A DNA stretch of 64,000 nt, taken from contig WTPW01000078.1 in assembly GCA_009809945.1 (NCBI GenBank), positions 289,570 through 353,569 on the forward strand. Direction: 5' to 3'. This DNA is from Gigaspora margarita (lineage: Eukaryota; Glomeromycota; Glomeromycetes; Diversisporales; Gigasporaceae). Positions 22,820 through 33,953 of this stretch are shown in pieces (the first letter of the stretch is position 1; every line of letters starts with the position of its first letter). Under the pieces are notes generated by a model. The model saw only the letters and a list, made by a program, of their open reading frames with translations. It did no database searches and was not told where the DNA came from. The translations under genes and the position numbers were made by a program.

Positions 22820-24560
22820 TCAGCTTCTAGATTCTATATAAATCTCATGAGCGATTATTGTTATTGTTAGATTGTCTGTTTCTTCCTCATTCTTGATTTT
22901 GGTCATTTTTCTTGGTTCGACAATGAGCAATGAAATGTCCAGTTCTACCACAGTAGTGACAAGTAGGAGGTTGTTTGATAGGGTTGGCTTGTTTAGGGGA
23001 ATCAGCATAGTTTACTGAGAGGTTAGGGGGTTGTTGCTTCTATGCGAGGTTAATACTAAGTTGGGCAATTTGGTCAGTTAATTGTTTAATAGCTTTGTCT
23101 GTATCTGTATTAGGAGAAGCTATAAGTTTTCCAATTTCCCATTTACGAGCAGTTTCCATGGCAGTAGCAAAATCAGCAGGTTCCGAAGCTTGAACATTGA
23201 TGGCGAACTCAGGGCGGAGTCCTTGGATAAAAAGTTGTTTTAAAAAGTCTCCAGGAAAAGTATCACCTGGATCAACACGTTTCTTTAATTTTCTGAATTG
23301 ATTAATATATTCATCCACAGAGTTAGCACCTTGCTTGATTTCGAAGAGTTGTTTTTGCCACAGGGCGTTTTGTTTAGAAGTAATAAAGCAATCTTTGAAA
23401 AGATGTTTAAAACTGCGAGCTGCATTATTGGCATCACTAAAAGCAGTAGGAGCATTGGCAAGAGAGGAATACCAGTCTAAGGCAATTCCTTTTAAATATA
23501 CAGAGACAAGTTCCAATTTGCGAGCGGCATTCCATCAGTTAGCTGTAGCAGCACGTTTAAATTCAGTATACCATTCGAGTGGGTCTTGGCTTCCATCTCT
23601 ACTAAAGAAGTTAAAAGAGAGAAGATTCTTTTCAGGTCCTCTATTGATAAAAGCGGCAGCTAAAGTGTTAATAGCATTGGCAGCATCAGTTAGAGCTTGG
23701 TTTGCCATATTGGGTGGTAGGTTGATTACTGGTGGGTTGAGTACAGATAAATTGATTGTAGGTGGTGGTGAAGAAGGTACTTGGGTTTCTTCAGCAGTTT
23801 CAGAAGCAGTATCTGGTAGATGTTGATTTAATTCAAAGGTAGTAGTAGTATCAAAGAAATGTTCAAGGTTAACTTCTAGTTGTCAGGGTGTTAAGGTTAC
23901 AGGGCTTGCGGTTAAACTAATACGTGGAATTCGGGGAGAGTGAGAGCTAGTAGTACTATGGTTGTCACCAAGAGGATGTAGATTAGGGCTAGAAAAGGGG
24001 GCAACAAAGGTATCAAGAAAAGGTGTAGTTGTGAGGGTTTGAGTAGGTGCATCAGCAATAGAAGAGCCAAAGTCTGGATATGGGTTGTATGGTCAGTGAT
24101 AAGATTCAGGTTCTGGGTCAAGGTAGTAGTCAAAAAAAGTATAATCGTCAAAGTCTATAGGTGGTAGAATAGTACGGTTGGCATATCGTTGGAGAATAGC
24201 AAGAGCAATTTCTCCTGGGTTTACAATATCTACTTGGTAGCGGCAGCTAAAAATAATATCTCTGATGCAGGCACGAATAGTAAAAGAGTCTTGAGTAGCA
24301 GTTAGGCGAGCAAAATTACTAGTAGTATGGCCACTCTAAGTGTTAGCGTGATAGGTTCCAGAATACCAACGCCAAAATCTTCCAAAGGGTGTTTGTAAAA
24401 ATATTCGACCACTGGTTCAAGGAGGAGGATAACACTCAAGACAAGAAAGGTTAGGGGCACTTAATTAAAGTAAAGAAAAAGGAAGAGAAGGCTTCTGGTA
24501 ATGTTTGGCTAAATAATTTCTAATATGTCGATTATATAATTCGTTGATGTCAGTAGTCAT
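22820..24560 (-). pseudogene. gag region of the Gypsy fossil
   Basis: Contains a capsid-like stretch (LDWYSSLANAPTAF, NSVDEYINQFRKLKKRV, QLFIQGLRPEF at about 23060-23520) typical of retrotransposon gag, and a CCHC knuckle (CHYCGRTGHFIAHC, about 22920-22965). It would form the particle shell and bind RNA. Fossil; broken. Confidence 0.8.
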
Positions 24561-24880
24561 ATGCCTTATGACTCTGAGCTAAGTCTTTAAAATGGTTAAT
24601 TGTTAGTAGTGTTCGTTAGTAAATACAATTACTAGAATACAGCAGCTAGAGATAAGTTTTTTAATAAAAGATGAGTAGATAGATAACAGCAGCAAGAGAG
24701 AGAATTAAATAGCAGCAAAAGAGAATTAACAGCAGTGAAAGAGAATTAAACAGCAGCAAAGAAGTATTAATAGAGTAAGATAAAACAGCAGCAGCAATTA
24801 TAGAGAGAAAGTCCTTTTAGGACGAACAGCAGCAAAGTAGGGTAAGTAATTTCAACAGTATCCAAATGTTTTAAAAAGCT

Positions 24881-24900
24881 TTCTGCCAGAAGGCACCAAA
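24881..24900 (-). promoter_or_regulatory. Likely primer-binding site
   Basis: Directly after the LTR the minus strand reads TTTGGTGCCTTCTGGCAGAA. The TGG start fits complementarity to a tRNA 3' CCA end. The priming tRNA was not identified. Confidence 0.6.
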
Positions 24901-25250
24901 TGTTACAGTAGGGAGGCCTTTTTGTACTCCTTACTATAACAACGACACGGCTACAGAGATTCTTTAGCGGTTTATAGCAGTGTCCAAGAGGCAGGTACAA
25001 TTCCTTAGTCTGTAAGAAATTATACTCTTCTCTGTAGGCAGTTCGTGACAGTATTTAGATTTAACAATAGTTTCTTTATTTAATAATAATAAGCAAGAGG
25101 GCTATTCCTAGGCTCCTATTCCTGAGAAATCCCTTTTTCAAGATATTTAATAAATATAAGGAGAAGCGGGTGTCTGAGTCTAATTTGACTAAGAGAAATT
25201 CTATGTCTTTAAATACATTTTAGAGTTAATTTGCAATGATAAACGTTACA
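24901..25250 (-). repeat. 5' LTR of the Gypsy fossil
   Basis: On the minus strand it starts TGTAACG and ends CTGTAACA, giving the TG...CA ends usual for LTRs, 350 bp long. It is followed by the primer-binding site. No second copy of this LTR is visible in the window. Confidence 0.75.
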
Positions 25251-25279
25251 ATCATTATGAGCAACATAAGTGTTATAAG

Positions 25280-26891
25280 TAGGCTTCCGCAAGGGCCGGG
25301 TAGGGCCGGGTACTAGCAATACCCTGACCCTACCCGCCTATAAAAGGGCTTAACTATCCGGGCCCTACCCTTGCCCTAGGGTTCAGAATCTAGTACCCGT
25401 ACCCGTTCCATATGAGCTAGGGTACCCTCCGAACTGCCCACAAAATACCCGCAAGTGGTTATAGGCTAATGCGAGTACATATATTACATAACAAAAAAAT
25501 TATATCTTTAAAATAAGATCAGATTTTTATCAGCAAAAATGATTAATTAAAATATAATTTTTAATTAATTATAAAGAAAAGTACAAAATTTTAAAAGATT
25601 TCCTAAATATGCGCTTGTTTTTCTAATTTCTTTTAAGCGAAATCTCTTTATAAGAACTATCTCTAAAAAGTTACGCTCGATTTTTCACAAAAGTTCCAGT
25701 AAATTTTTTGGTTATACTTAACGTACGAATTTTTTTTAATACATTTATATATTCTATTAGTTGAACACTCAAAATTTCATATTAACATAAAATTTTCGAA
25801 CATAAAATTTTCGAACGTAAATTTGTTATTAATAATTTATAGACAGCTTGTGAAATTTCAGGCAATTTCCTGTCTTTTTAATGAGTTGAATCGTTTTGAA
25901 CCTGATAAATTTAATAAATATATTTATCGTTATTAATAATACTGTTATAAATTATATATCGATACGTATCAATAGTGATACCGATTGTTTTTCTTTTAAC
26001 AAAAAAAAAGGGTCCCAAACGGGGGACGTAAACCTTGGTGTGGTTTCGCTGGTGATTTCGCTGGTGGTATCGCTGGTGATTTCGCTGGTGATTTCGCTGG
26101 TGACTTCACTGACAGTTTCACTAGTTGCGCTATTAATGCTTTTAGAACAAGTGGTTAAGCTAGTAACCGAGTTGACGCCCATCATAATTATCATAATTAT
26201 GGGCATCATCGTCTGTGAAATCTTCCATGACTTTGTGATTTTATATTAGTAGTAGATGCTATGGTATTAATATAGTATTGTTAGCTTTTAACGTTCCAGT
26301 ATAATGAGTAAAAAGTTGCAACAATACTAATATCTTGCCTATGGCTTTTAATAGCCTTCCACTTTTCTTGGTTGGTAATTCAGTACGTTGGTACTGTAGC
26401 TCAATGTGTTGGCAGCTCAGTATACTGGTAGCTCAGTGAGTTGTTAGCGTATTTAGTACGTCTGTTGGTAGATTAGAATGCAGGTAATTAGTGCGTGCGT
26501 TGGTAAGTAGTGCGTTGGTAATTAGTGCGTTGTTAATTAGTACGTTGGTTACGCGTTGGTAATTAGTGCGTACGTGACATCCATATTATTAATGTGGGGT
26601 TAAACCAAAGAAAAAAAAATGTCGATTTTTTTTATGCAAAGATAATCCATGTAACATACTGCGATAGAACCTGATAGAGCCTGGATTATAATTGGTAGGT
26701 TGTTTAGTACCGGGTATTCGCGGGTACGAGGGTAGGGTACTGTTGCTTTTTAGCCCTACCCTATCTATATAAGGGCTCAGTACNTGAGCCCTTACCCTTA
26801 CCCTAGGACCCAAAAATCAATACCCTAACCCNGTCTGTGTGGTACTACNCTCAGGGTACCCGTGGGTAGCCCGAGCCCTTGCGGAAGCCTA
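25280..26891. mobile_element. Non-autonomous hAT element with GGGTA/TACCC subterminal arrays
   Basis: Ends are inverted TAGGCTTCCGCAAGGGC with an 8-bp flank GTTATAAG on each side (25272-25279, 26892-26899). About 200 bp at each end is crowded with GGGTA, TACCC, CCCGGG-like words in both orientations, a pattern known for hAT transposase binding. The interior has short coding-like repeats and satellite but no transposase. Caveat: the right flank is itself a GTTATAAG-containing minisatellite, so the duplication could partly be chance. Confidence 0.78.
26035..26120. repeat. Short tandem repeat inside the hAT element
   Basis: Repeats of ATTTCGCTGGTG / GTATCGCTGGTG, about 15-bp period, six copies. 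A second block of TTGGTAATTAGTGCG repeats is at about 26480-26575. They read open as SLVI repeats, which I regard as fortuitous. Confidence 0.7.
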
Positions 26892-27000
26892 GTTATAAGC
26901 GATATAATCATTATAAGCGGTATAAGCGTTATAAGCGGTATAAGCGTTATAAGCGGTATAAGCGTTATAAGCGGTATAAGCGTTATAAGCGATATGAACT
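26892..27000. repeat. GTTATAAGCGGTATAAGC minisatellite
   Basis: An 18-bp unit (two 9-bp halves) repeated about six times. It continues the sequence left of the hAT element at 25251-25279. Confidence 0.8.
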
Positions 27001-27123
27001 ATTTAACTGTCTAACTTCTCAATAATAATAACAATATGAAATACTAAAGATAATAATAAAATAAAATAATAATAAATAATAAATATTCTAATAATATTAA
27101 CTACTCGTTCTATAACACTACTA

Positions 27124-27155
<32 letters not shown>

Positions 27156-27727
27156 GTTAGTTCATTCTATTTTATGTTGAATTTATCATATCATTATATA
27201 CTTAACTTAGACCTCCAAAAATAGATGTTATTACTTTATTTGTACAATTCGCAAATGTAGTGAACCGAACCTTTGAACTTCTCGCGCTGTACTTACAGTA
27301 CTTAGCGAACTGTACTTTTCACACTTTTCGAACTGCACTTCCTGTACTTTCAAACTTCAATAAAGGATAACTCAGTGTTTAAACTTCAAAATCCTCATAG
27401 TAGAAGTTAAGTTCTCTAATACTATTCTCTTGTTCTAACAAACACCGAAATCGTATTTTGTTATTCACTTGCCAAAATAATCAAAAACACCTACCTATTT
27501 GTAATTAACCAGAGTAAAAGTAAAAGAACTAATACATTTGTATTGACCTTTTATATGCATCCACGTTACCTGATTAAACCCCTGATCATATTATCGATTA
27601 CCTCATTTATTGAACAATATCTGCTCTTTATGACCCTAAATTCGTAACCCGATCACGTAACATCGTTAAGAATCTTAACAATCGGAATCGAAAGTAAGAC
27701 CCTGTGACTGATTCTCGAACTTTTGTG
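27001..27727. other. AT-rich spacer
   Basis: No gene seen. A (TA)n tract is at about 27120-27146. CTGTACTT/GAACTGTACT words repeat at 27288-27350. Confidence 0.5.
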
Positions 27728-27939
27728 ACATGTGACATTGGATGCGCGGTATACTATGTAAATCAAAACTATATATGTATCATATAAAAATCTATTATCG
27801 AATTTTTGTTCAGATTGCGATCGATAGGTAATAATTTTTTAATACTGTAATAATTAATACAAATTTTTAAATAGATGTACAACCTCAACGGTTCGATAGT
27901 TTTAGATCAATTTTCGCAAAGACTAATATTTCATCTTTA

Positions 27940-28473
27940 AGTCCTCTAGGCTAATAGCATAGCAGTTATGCTCCGAGGATACAAATCGTAAGGTTGCTGG
28001 TTCAATTCCTCCCAAAGGCGAAATAAAAAAGCCAGCTGAATAGAGAACTGAAATACCGTGGGAAGACAGGGACCCAGGATGTCATATGACAGACTTATTT
28101 GGGCAGCCGTTATTTCGAGAATTTGTGGCTGTGAAGAAAATCATGCTAGGACCCCGATTTGGAATAACTGAAGTCACGAGACGTAATGTGAGGCCTAAGT
28201 CTGGATCTATATTGATACTACATGAACTCGTGGTGCCGCTGACCTGTCTAGATGAAATTCCGGTTCGGTATTTGGCGTATGACCTCTCTGGGGTCATTGC
28301 GGTAGGTCATATCTAGGTGCTATTAGTAGTAACCGGGTAAAGTCAGGCTTTGTGTAAAACATGTTAACTTAGTTAATAAAATGTAATACCCTTCGGGGTT
28401 CGCATACGTATTTATAATAAAGTCACGCCGAGATTCGCCAAAGTTTAAAAAATATATATATATATATATATAT
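27940..28473 (+). mobile_element. tRNA-derived SINE, full-looking copy
   Basis: The head has a pol III A-box-like TAGCATAGCAGTTATGC and B box GGTTCAATTCC; the body continues for ~450 bp and ends in a (TA)n tail. The flanking 14-bp repeat ATATTTCATCTTTA (27926-27939, 28474-28487) is a target-site duplication typical of LINE-driven retroposition, slightly ambiguous where it meets the (TA)n tail. A second copy is at 37595-37835 on the other strand. Confidence 0.85.
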
Positions 28474-28487
28474 ATATTTCATCTTTA

Positions 28488-28616
28488 CAAACAAAGCTAT
28501 AGAATCATTTCGTTTATTTAAGCATGAAAAACTATAATATGCTATGTATTTTTTTTCTTAAAGTAACAAAAGGAAAGGATTTAATTTAGTTTCGTTTTTA
28601 AACAAGTGATCTATAG
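28488..28616. other. Loop of the long inverted-repeat element
   Basis: Spacer between the arms, AT-rich, no feature beyond the AAACAAAGCTATAG mirror blocks. Confidence 0.5.
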
Positions 28617-28849
28617 CTTTGTTTGTAGGGATGTAATATTAGTCTTTGCAAAGTTTTATCCAAAACTATCAAAACGTTAGGGCTGTACATCTGTTTAAAA
28701 TTTGTATTAATTATTATTTATCGATCGAAAAATTCTTTAATAAATTTTATTATATAACCACTTATAGCTTTGATTTACATAGTATACCGTGCACCCTAAC
28801 GTGACATCGTGAACCGAATTCATGATTGAAGCATATGCCAATCCTGATT

Positions 28850-29045
28850 TGCAATTATTAATAGATGCATGAAAGAAAATTCGAATTCAATTCGAATGAC
28901 CTTTAACAAATAGGATCGAAACACTAATTTCTATAATTGAATTCGAATTAATTCGAATTACTAATCCGAATTAAAAATTTGAATTATAATCGAATCTGTT
29001 GAAGCAATCCGAATTCAATCCCGGATGGCCTTTTCAAAATAGGAT
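28850..29045. repeat. GAATTCGAATT-rich repeat
   Basis: Two copies of a segment ending in AATAGGATCRAAACACTAAT (about 28909-28932 and 29038-29060), separated by AATTCGAATT palindromes. Confidence 0.6.
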
Positions 29046-29049
29046 CAAA

Positions 29050-29948
29050 ACACTAATAAAATAGAGTTTGTAGGGGTACTAAAATTGATCCAGTTGTATA
29101 ACCAAATTTCAATTTTACAGATTGTGAGTTCAACAGGAGAGCACCTGTTGTCAATATTATTGTATTGTTAATCAGGCATGCCACAGATACTACTATAAGT
29201 ATAGAAGGTACAGGTATAGGATAATTGAGTACTTGCAGAATAGTATATAGTATGTTGTGTTGAATATTATTATTTTTTTCCAGTTTGTTAATTTGGTACA
29301 ATAAGGTTTCCATAATTGATTTATATATTTTGTGATATTTTAGATAGTAGAGTAATAGTAAGTTGTGTTGCAGTTTTGTTAGAAGTATTAGTTTGAATAA
29401 TAGTATTAATGATTGGTATAGGAATAAAATCTTGTAATGTTAAATAAATTGAAGAAGAGATAGAAGTTGGTGGTTGTATAAAAGAGAGACAATAATGATG
29501 AATTAAGTTATAATATAGTACAAATAGTTCTGTAACTGAGATATCTAATACTTGTTGTATAAAAGTATCTTTTATTGCTAGTTAAATAATAGAAAGCAAT
29601 ATGTTGTTATTGAAACAAATTAACTAATAGTAATAATGTTCGTGTTTGTTACAGGTAATACATGAGTTGTTATTAAATATAGTAGGGTAGAGGTAGTGTA
29701 AATATGCTAGAGTAGGTAAAATATTGAGAAGGTTTTTAATGCAGAATTGCTTAATTAAAAGTTAGTATAGTTGTATAATCTTTTATGATTGTTGTTTAGA
29801 AAAAACCATATAGTATTCCAATCAATTTGTATGATATTGGTATAATGTTTTCTATACAGTATTGAAATGACCATATTGAAATTGTATAAGTATTACAGAT
29901 ATTTTTAATTGTGCGTCAAGTATGTTGTTCTATATAGTATTGTTTATA
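29050..29948 (-). other. Degenerate coding-like region, unassigned
   Basis: On the minus strand there is a ~86-residue open stretch (29313-29053) and further broken open stretches to about 29600 reading Leu/Ile/Thr-rich peptides. It could be the remnant of a retroelement first open reading frame. No motif allowed assignment. Confidence 0.3.
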
Positions 29949-30080
29949 TTGTTATATTAGTATAAATATTAAGAATAGTATAAATTTTATTGAACCAATC
30001 AAATCTGTAGTATTAACTTTAGTAGAAAAACTTTCTTCCATTCTTAAAAAGAAGCTCTTTTTACTATAATTTCTATGATA

Positions 30081-30396
30081 CCATATATTCCCGAAAATAA
30101 GCAACACCCTAAAATAAGCAACCCCTCTGGTTTTTTTCAAAAATCTCAAAAAAACTATTAGCAGTTACTACATATAAAAGTATAAATTTTACTAAATAAA
30201 CCTCAAAAGTGCTATTAAGTAAACTTGTTCAGGACATCAAAATACACTTACAATAAAAATTTGGTAGCGTTTGGACAACTTTTTATTAGTACGTTTTACA
30301 ATTTTTCAAAAAATTTAACAATTCGAAAATAAGCAACCCCCCTTTTTCGTGTAATTTTTTGCCCAAAAAAGGTTGCTTATTTTTGGGAATATACGG
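30081..30396. mobile_element. Mariner-like MITE (ATAAGC family) copy A, 316 bp
   Basis: Left end CCATATATTCCCGAAAATAAG, right end inverted CCGTATATTCCCAAAAATAAG, flanked by TA (30079-30080, 30397-30398). The paralogous repeat at 38.5 kb lacks it and reads ATGATAATAAGG straight through, a clean empty site. Interior is also partly palindromic. Confidence 0.92.
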
Positions 30397-30399
30397 TAA

Positions 30400-30560
30400 T
30401 AAGGTATCTTAGTACATTATCATAGTACGTTATCTTAGTACAATATCTTAGTACGTTATCTTAGTATGTTATCTTAGTACAATATCTTAGTACAATATTT
30501 TAGTATGATATCTTAGTATGTTATCTTAGTACATTATATTAGAACGTTATCTTAGTACAT
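30400..30560. repeat. ~12-bp TATCTTAGTACG tandem repeat in LTR-like copy 1
   Basis: About twelve copies with variants (ACGTTATCTT, ACAATATCTT). The same array, differing in copy number, lies at about 38637-38780 in copy 2. Confidence 0.85.
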
Positions 30561-30839
30561 TATTGTGAAAATTCCAAGTTTCTACAGATATATAAACTCT
30601 GCTTTTTCTCCCAAGGCAGAGCAGGTTCTGTCCTTTAATTTTTTTCCTTTATAAAAATATTTGTACTTAAAAATATTATATCTAATAAATTGATATTATC
30701 CTTTGATTATAAATCTTTTATCTTTATACTCTATTCTTTTACTTTCTTGTTTAAATTTTCTTTTTATTTTCACATTCCTTACCCTCTTACATGTTAAGTC
30801 AAGTGATATAGTTTCTTGCCTAAAAGTTACTATATTACA

Positions 30840-32520
30840 GTTTTGGCGATGATGACAGGACCTAAAACTCTTTGTGTTTGTGATTTCCAAACTTTTATTT
30901 AATTTTTTTTTCTTTTTCTTTCTTTTTCTTTTCTTTTTTTTTTCTTTCTTGCTTTTCTTCTTTTTTATTTATAATTTACAAATTTTGTTCTTTATAAAAA
31001 TTTTCTTCATCTACCTTCTTGGTATAGTACAAAGCTTCTTTGAGTTACACAAATATAATTTTATATATTTTTCAAGTCCTCTTATTTATTACACACTATA
31101 TACTACTTTATTTAAATTTTATATACCTCTAATTAACTTTTTATTATTGATTTTCTTGTTTCTTGCAAGCATTCTTGCTATTTTCTCAATTTTTTTTTAT
31201 ATTTTTATTTTTATTTATAAATTTTATTAAATCCTTTTTAACTATAAATTAAATTTTTAAAAAAATGAAATATTTTTCCTTTAATCCTAAAGTTTATTAT
31301 TTTTGGAAACAAAAAAAATAAAAGAGACTTTTAAAACAAAATATACTTTATCAAATTCTTATAACTTTATGTTCAATTCTTAAACAAAATAATTATAAAA
31401 ATTTATTTACTTATAATCTTAAAAATTCTTCTTTAACAATTATATAATTTTTATTTTTATTATTTTCTTTTAAATTAAAATTTGAATTTGGATTTGATTT
31501 TTGGATTTAATGGCTTGGATCAATGGATATTTTATTTTTTTTAAAAATTTCTTTAATTTTTTTTATCATTTTTATTTTACAATTTTCTTTTATATTTAGG
31601 GAACATGAGCCCTATTTACAATTTTGCCATTCATATTTGAATAATATTAAATATAAAATAATCTTTTTTCTAGATTGATATTATTTTTTTATATAGCTAT
31701 CATCTTTATATCTTTTAACCCTTTATCCATCATCTAAAGGTTCTTTATTTTTTTTTTTTTTGGATTTATATTTTTGAATTTTTATCCAATTCTTTAGGAA
31801 TTGAGGCTATAATGCTTGGAATTTTTTATTTATTATTACATTTTTTTAATCCAATTTTAAATTAAGGTGGAAATCTTGAATTTTTATTTTTATTATTTTT
31901 TTCTAATTCTTGGTAAATTGAGGCTTGATAAAGCTTTGTATTTAATGTGGATATATGGATTATTTATTTTATTCCTCTTAATTCATCGAAATTATATTTT
32001 GGTTAACCATTCTTATTCGAATTTTTTATTTATCTATTATTCGATTTTATTTATTAGTACTTTGATTAAGTATTAATATTTTTACAATTATTTTCTTTTG
32101 ATTAATTTTTTTTCTTTCCAAATGATTATTTTATTTGCTATTTGCAAATGAATTTTAGTAGCTACTTCATTGATTATACCTTTTAAATTTTTGTTCACTT
32201 TTCATCAAATTAATTCAAAGATTTTATTTTATTTTTTTTTAGTTTCTTTTAATTATTTTTTTTCGATATATTTTTTTTTTCGCAAATAATTTTTCTTTTC
32301 AATTATATTTTTTTTATTTCCACTTTATACTTTTCATCAAACTAGATTAAAAATTATTATTTTTCTTTTAAACTTATTTTTATTGAAGCATTATATATTC
32401 TAACTACTAGAATATATATACACAACTTTATTTTTTACTACTTTTATTTTTTTTACTTTTATATTTTATTTAAAGACAAAAAAAAAATTTATATACATAT
32501 ATACAAAAACAAAATTTTTA
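30840..32520. other. T-rich low-complexity region
   Basis: Strong strand asymmetry: the plus strand is mostly T with C and A. Open frames here are low-complexity Phe/Leu runs and not credible genes. The segment 30900-30975 is CTTT/CTTTTT simple repeat. Confidence 0.6.
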
Positions 32521-32527
32521 ACTATCA

Positions 32528-32820
32528 TTAATCATCATCAATTACAATAATTTCTCTATCATTATTTTCACCTTCTTCATCTACTTCTTTTTCCTCATCT
32601 TCCATATTAACAACTTCCTCCATACTTTCAATTTCATTTTCCTCTTCTTCATTTTCTTCTTTCTCTTCCTCTACTTCTTCATCTTCATCTTCCTCTGCTC
32701 CATATCTAAGATTATATGATTGTTCAAAACTCGGAACTAATAGAACTATTCTCAAATAAGCTAGTTTATCTTCTCTCTTCTTTAATTCTTTCTTTACTTT
32801 AGCTAATTCTTTTCTCAATC
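32528..32820 (-). CDS. Possible acidic coiled-coil protein, partial
   Basis: A 96-residue open stretch begins with a Lys/Glu-rich coiled coil (ELAKVKKELKKREDKLAYL) and continues into a long acidic run (EEDEDEEVEEEKEENEEEEN), ending VIDDD-stop at 32528. An acceptor-like ATTATTATAG precedes it, so it may be a last exon; upstream the strand becomes a SINE tail, so a full gene is not shown. Composition resembles nuclear acidic proteins but no family is recognised. It may also be a fragment or fortuitous. Confidence 0.35.
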
Positions 32821-32889
32821 TATAATAATTTTAATAACTATATATATAAAAAAAACAAAAAAAATTTTTTAACCTTCTAATCTTCTCGA

Positions 32890-33190
32890 TATTATTATTA
32901 TTATTATTATTATTATTATCAGTATTATTATTATTATTTTTTTTACGGCAATCCTGCCTCAATATCTTAAAGGAACATATATTATTATTATACTAAAATA
33001 CCCAACTACTGCTTTTGACTCTCCTTTTTCTGCACTTGAGGCTCACCCGGCTGCTCTAAGGTGCCCAGATCCAACTGCCGCAGCGACTATTTTTCTCTTC
33101 TCAGGCCTTCAACTCACTGAAGCTAATCCCTCAGGTCACTAGATAGTGGTCGCTAGCCTGCGCCATAAGTTCATATAGTATTTTTATCAG
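32890..33190 (-). mobile_element. SINE with (AAT)n tail, minus strand
   Basis: A compact, more GC-rich block among AT-rich DNA. On the minus strand the head carries GGGATTAGCTTCAGTGAGTT, an A-box-like word, and the 3' end TTGAGGCAGGATTGCCG runs into A8 then (AAT)n at about 32895-32945. This head-body-tail order suggests a tRNA-derived SINE; the B box is weak (AGTTGGATCTGGG). Confidence 0.6.
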
Positions 33191-33509
33191 ACTTAGGCCT
33201 CGCAAGCAAGACGGAAATTCTTTTTAATTGGCTGTAATTAGAATGATCGACAATGATTGACATTTTATTCTGATTGGCCAATTTAGTCCGTGCTCTGCTG
33301 CAGAAATCATGTTATAATATAATAAAAATTAATCTTTAGCGATATATTTTATTTTTTTATTGATTGTCTCGTTTTGTTTTTTTATTAAACTTGTTTTTTT
33401 CCTTTTTGTCACTTTCATTTATTTTTGCAAGTCAAAAATGTATATTATGTTATTCTATATTTTTTATTGTCTTTTTCTTTCATGATCATAAGTTATATGT
33501 ATACAATAA
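33191..33509. other. AT-rich spacer
   Basis: No feature identified. Confidence 0.5.
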
Positions 33510-33670
33510 GGGCACTGACATTTATTAGGTAATATTTTAGGAGGTGGGGGGTCAAGAAAAATCTTACCTTAGTTAGTTAGTTAAATTTGATTGGCTAAAA
33601 TAAAATCTTACCTGGGGGTGGGGGGAAAGCTCCTATAGTAAATGGATATTAGGTAATAAATGTTAGCGCC
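33510..33670. mobile_element. PIF/Harbinger-like MITE, copy 1
   Basis: Inverted ends GGGCACTGACATTTATTA and GGCGCTAACATTTATTA, interior with G-runs, flanked by TAA on both sides (33507-33509, 33671-33673). The 3-bp duplication and end sequence suggest a Harbinger-type MITE. Relatives at 39290-39442 and 61933-62081. Confidence 0.7.
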
Positions 33671-33823
33671 TAAGTAATACGTAATAATAACATCAATAAT
33701 TTGATAAAAAATATGTAATAGCGAAATAAATCAAGTTAAGATATTGTTTTATCAAGTTTTATCAAGTTTGATATTATCATCGAAATAGAGTTGATACTAA
33801 AAGGAATAAGCACCGATACAAAT

Positions 33824-33953
33824 TAGTGTGTCCAGAGTACTGCGGTGCATAATTCTGCTCTCGCTAAAAATAATTTTTTATATTGTTCTTATATGTAAAA
33901 AAAAAATTTTTAGTGTAAGCAAAATTATGCACAACAGTACCGTGGACATTCTA
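33824..33953. mobile_element. 130-bp hAT-like MITE
   Basis: Almost entirely inverted repeat: TAGTGTGTCC and inverted TAGAATGTCC ends, then GTACTG and TGCATAATT in both arms. Flanked by the 8-bp duplication ATACAAAT (33816-33823, 33954-33961). Confidence 0.85.

Larger units (their letters stand above)
18580..25250 (-). mobile_element. Ty3/Gypsy LTR retrotransposon fossil, broken
   Basis: Order along the minus strand: LTR (25250-24901), primer-binding site, leader, gag with capsid-like region and CCHC knuckle, aspartic protease, a second zinc-knuckle-rich region, a coiled region, reverse transcriptase, RNase H, and the zinc-binding start of integrase. The downstream integrase core and second LTR are not seen, so the 3' part is missing. 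The remaining coding regions carry many breaks, roughly ten or more. With one LTR no age can be read from LTR divergence; domain motifs are still well preserved, suggesting a moderately recent copy. Scattered ambiguous bases suggest mixing of near-identical copies in the assembly. Confidence 0.9.
27728..28804. mobile_element. Long inverted-repeat element, split by a SINE
   Basis: The left arm (27728-27939) and right arm (about 28617-28804) are diverged inverted copies, sharing CGGTATACTATGTAAATCAA, TAATTAATACAAATTTT and GCAAAGACTAATATT. The inner AAACAAAGCTATAG / CTATAGCTTTGTTT blocks pair around a ~100-bp loop. Without the SINE the element is about 530 bp. No coding capacity; a fold-back or long-TIR MITE. 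Confidence 0.8.
29949..30839. repeat. LTR-like repeat copy 1, interrupted by a MITE
   Basis: Shares ~560 bp with 38503-39061. Both copies start TGTTATATTAG and end CTATATTACA, so they have TG...CA ends and the same boundaries. After this copy comes TTTTGGCGATGATGACAGG, which might be a primer-binding site. Best read as a fossil LTR without a recognisable internal region; no target duplication found. An untranslated LINE tail is an alternative. Confidence 0.5.

Noticed and set aside
25896-26249. 117-residue frame with SLVISLV repeats
   Set aside because: Translation of a short tandem DNA repeat inside a non-autonomous hAT element; no conserved domain.
27950-28030. tRNA gene
   Set aside because: A and B boxes are present, but there is no acceptor stem or cloverleaf, and the sequence continues as a SINE with a target duplication.
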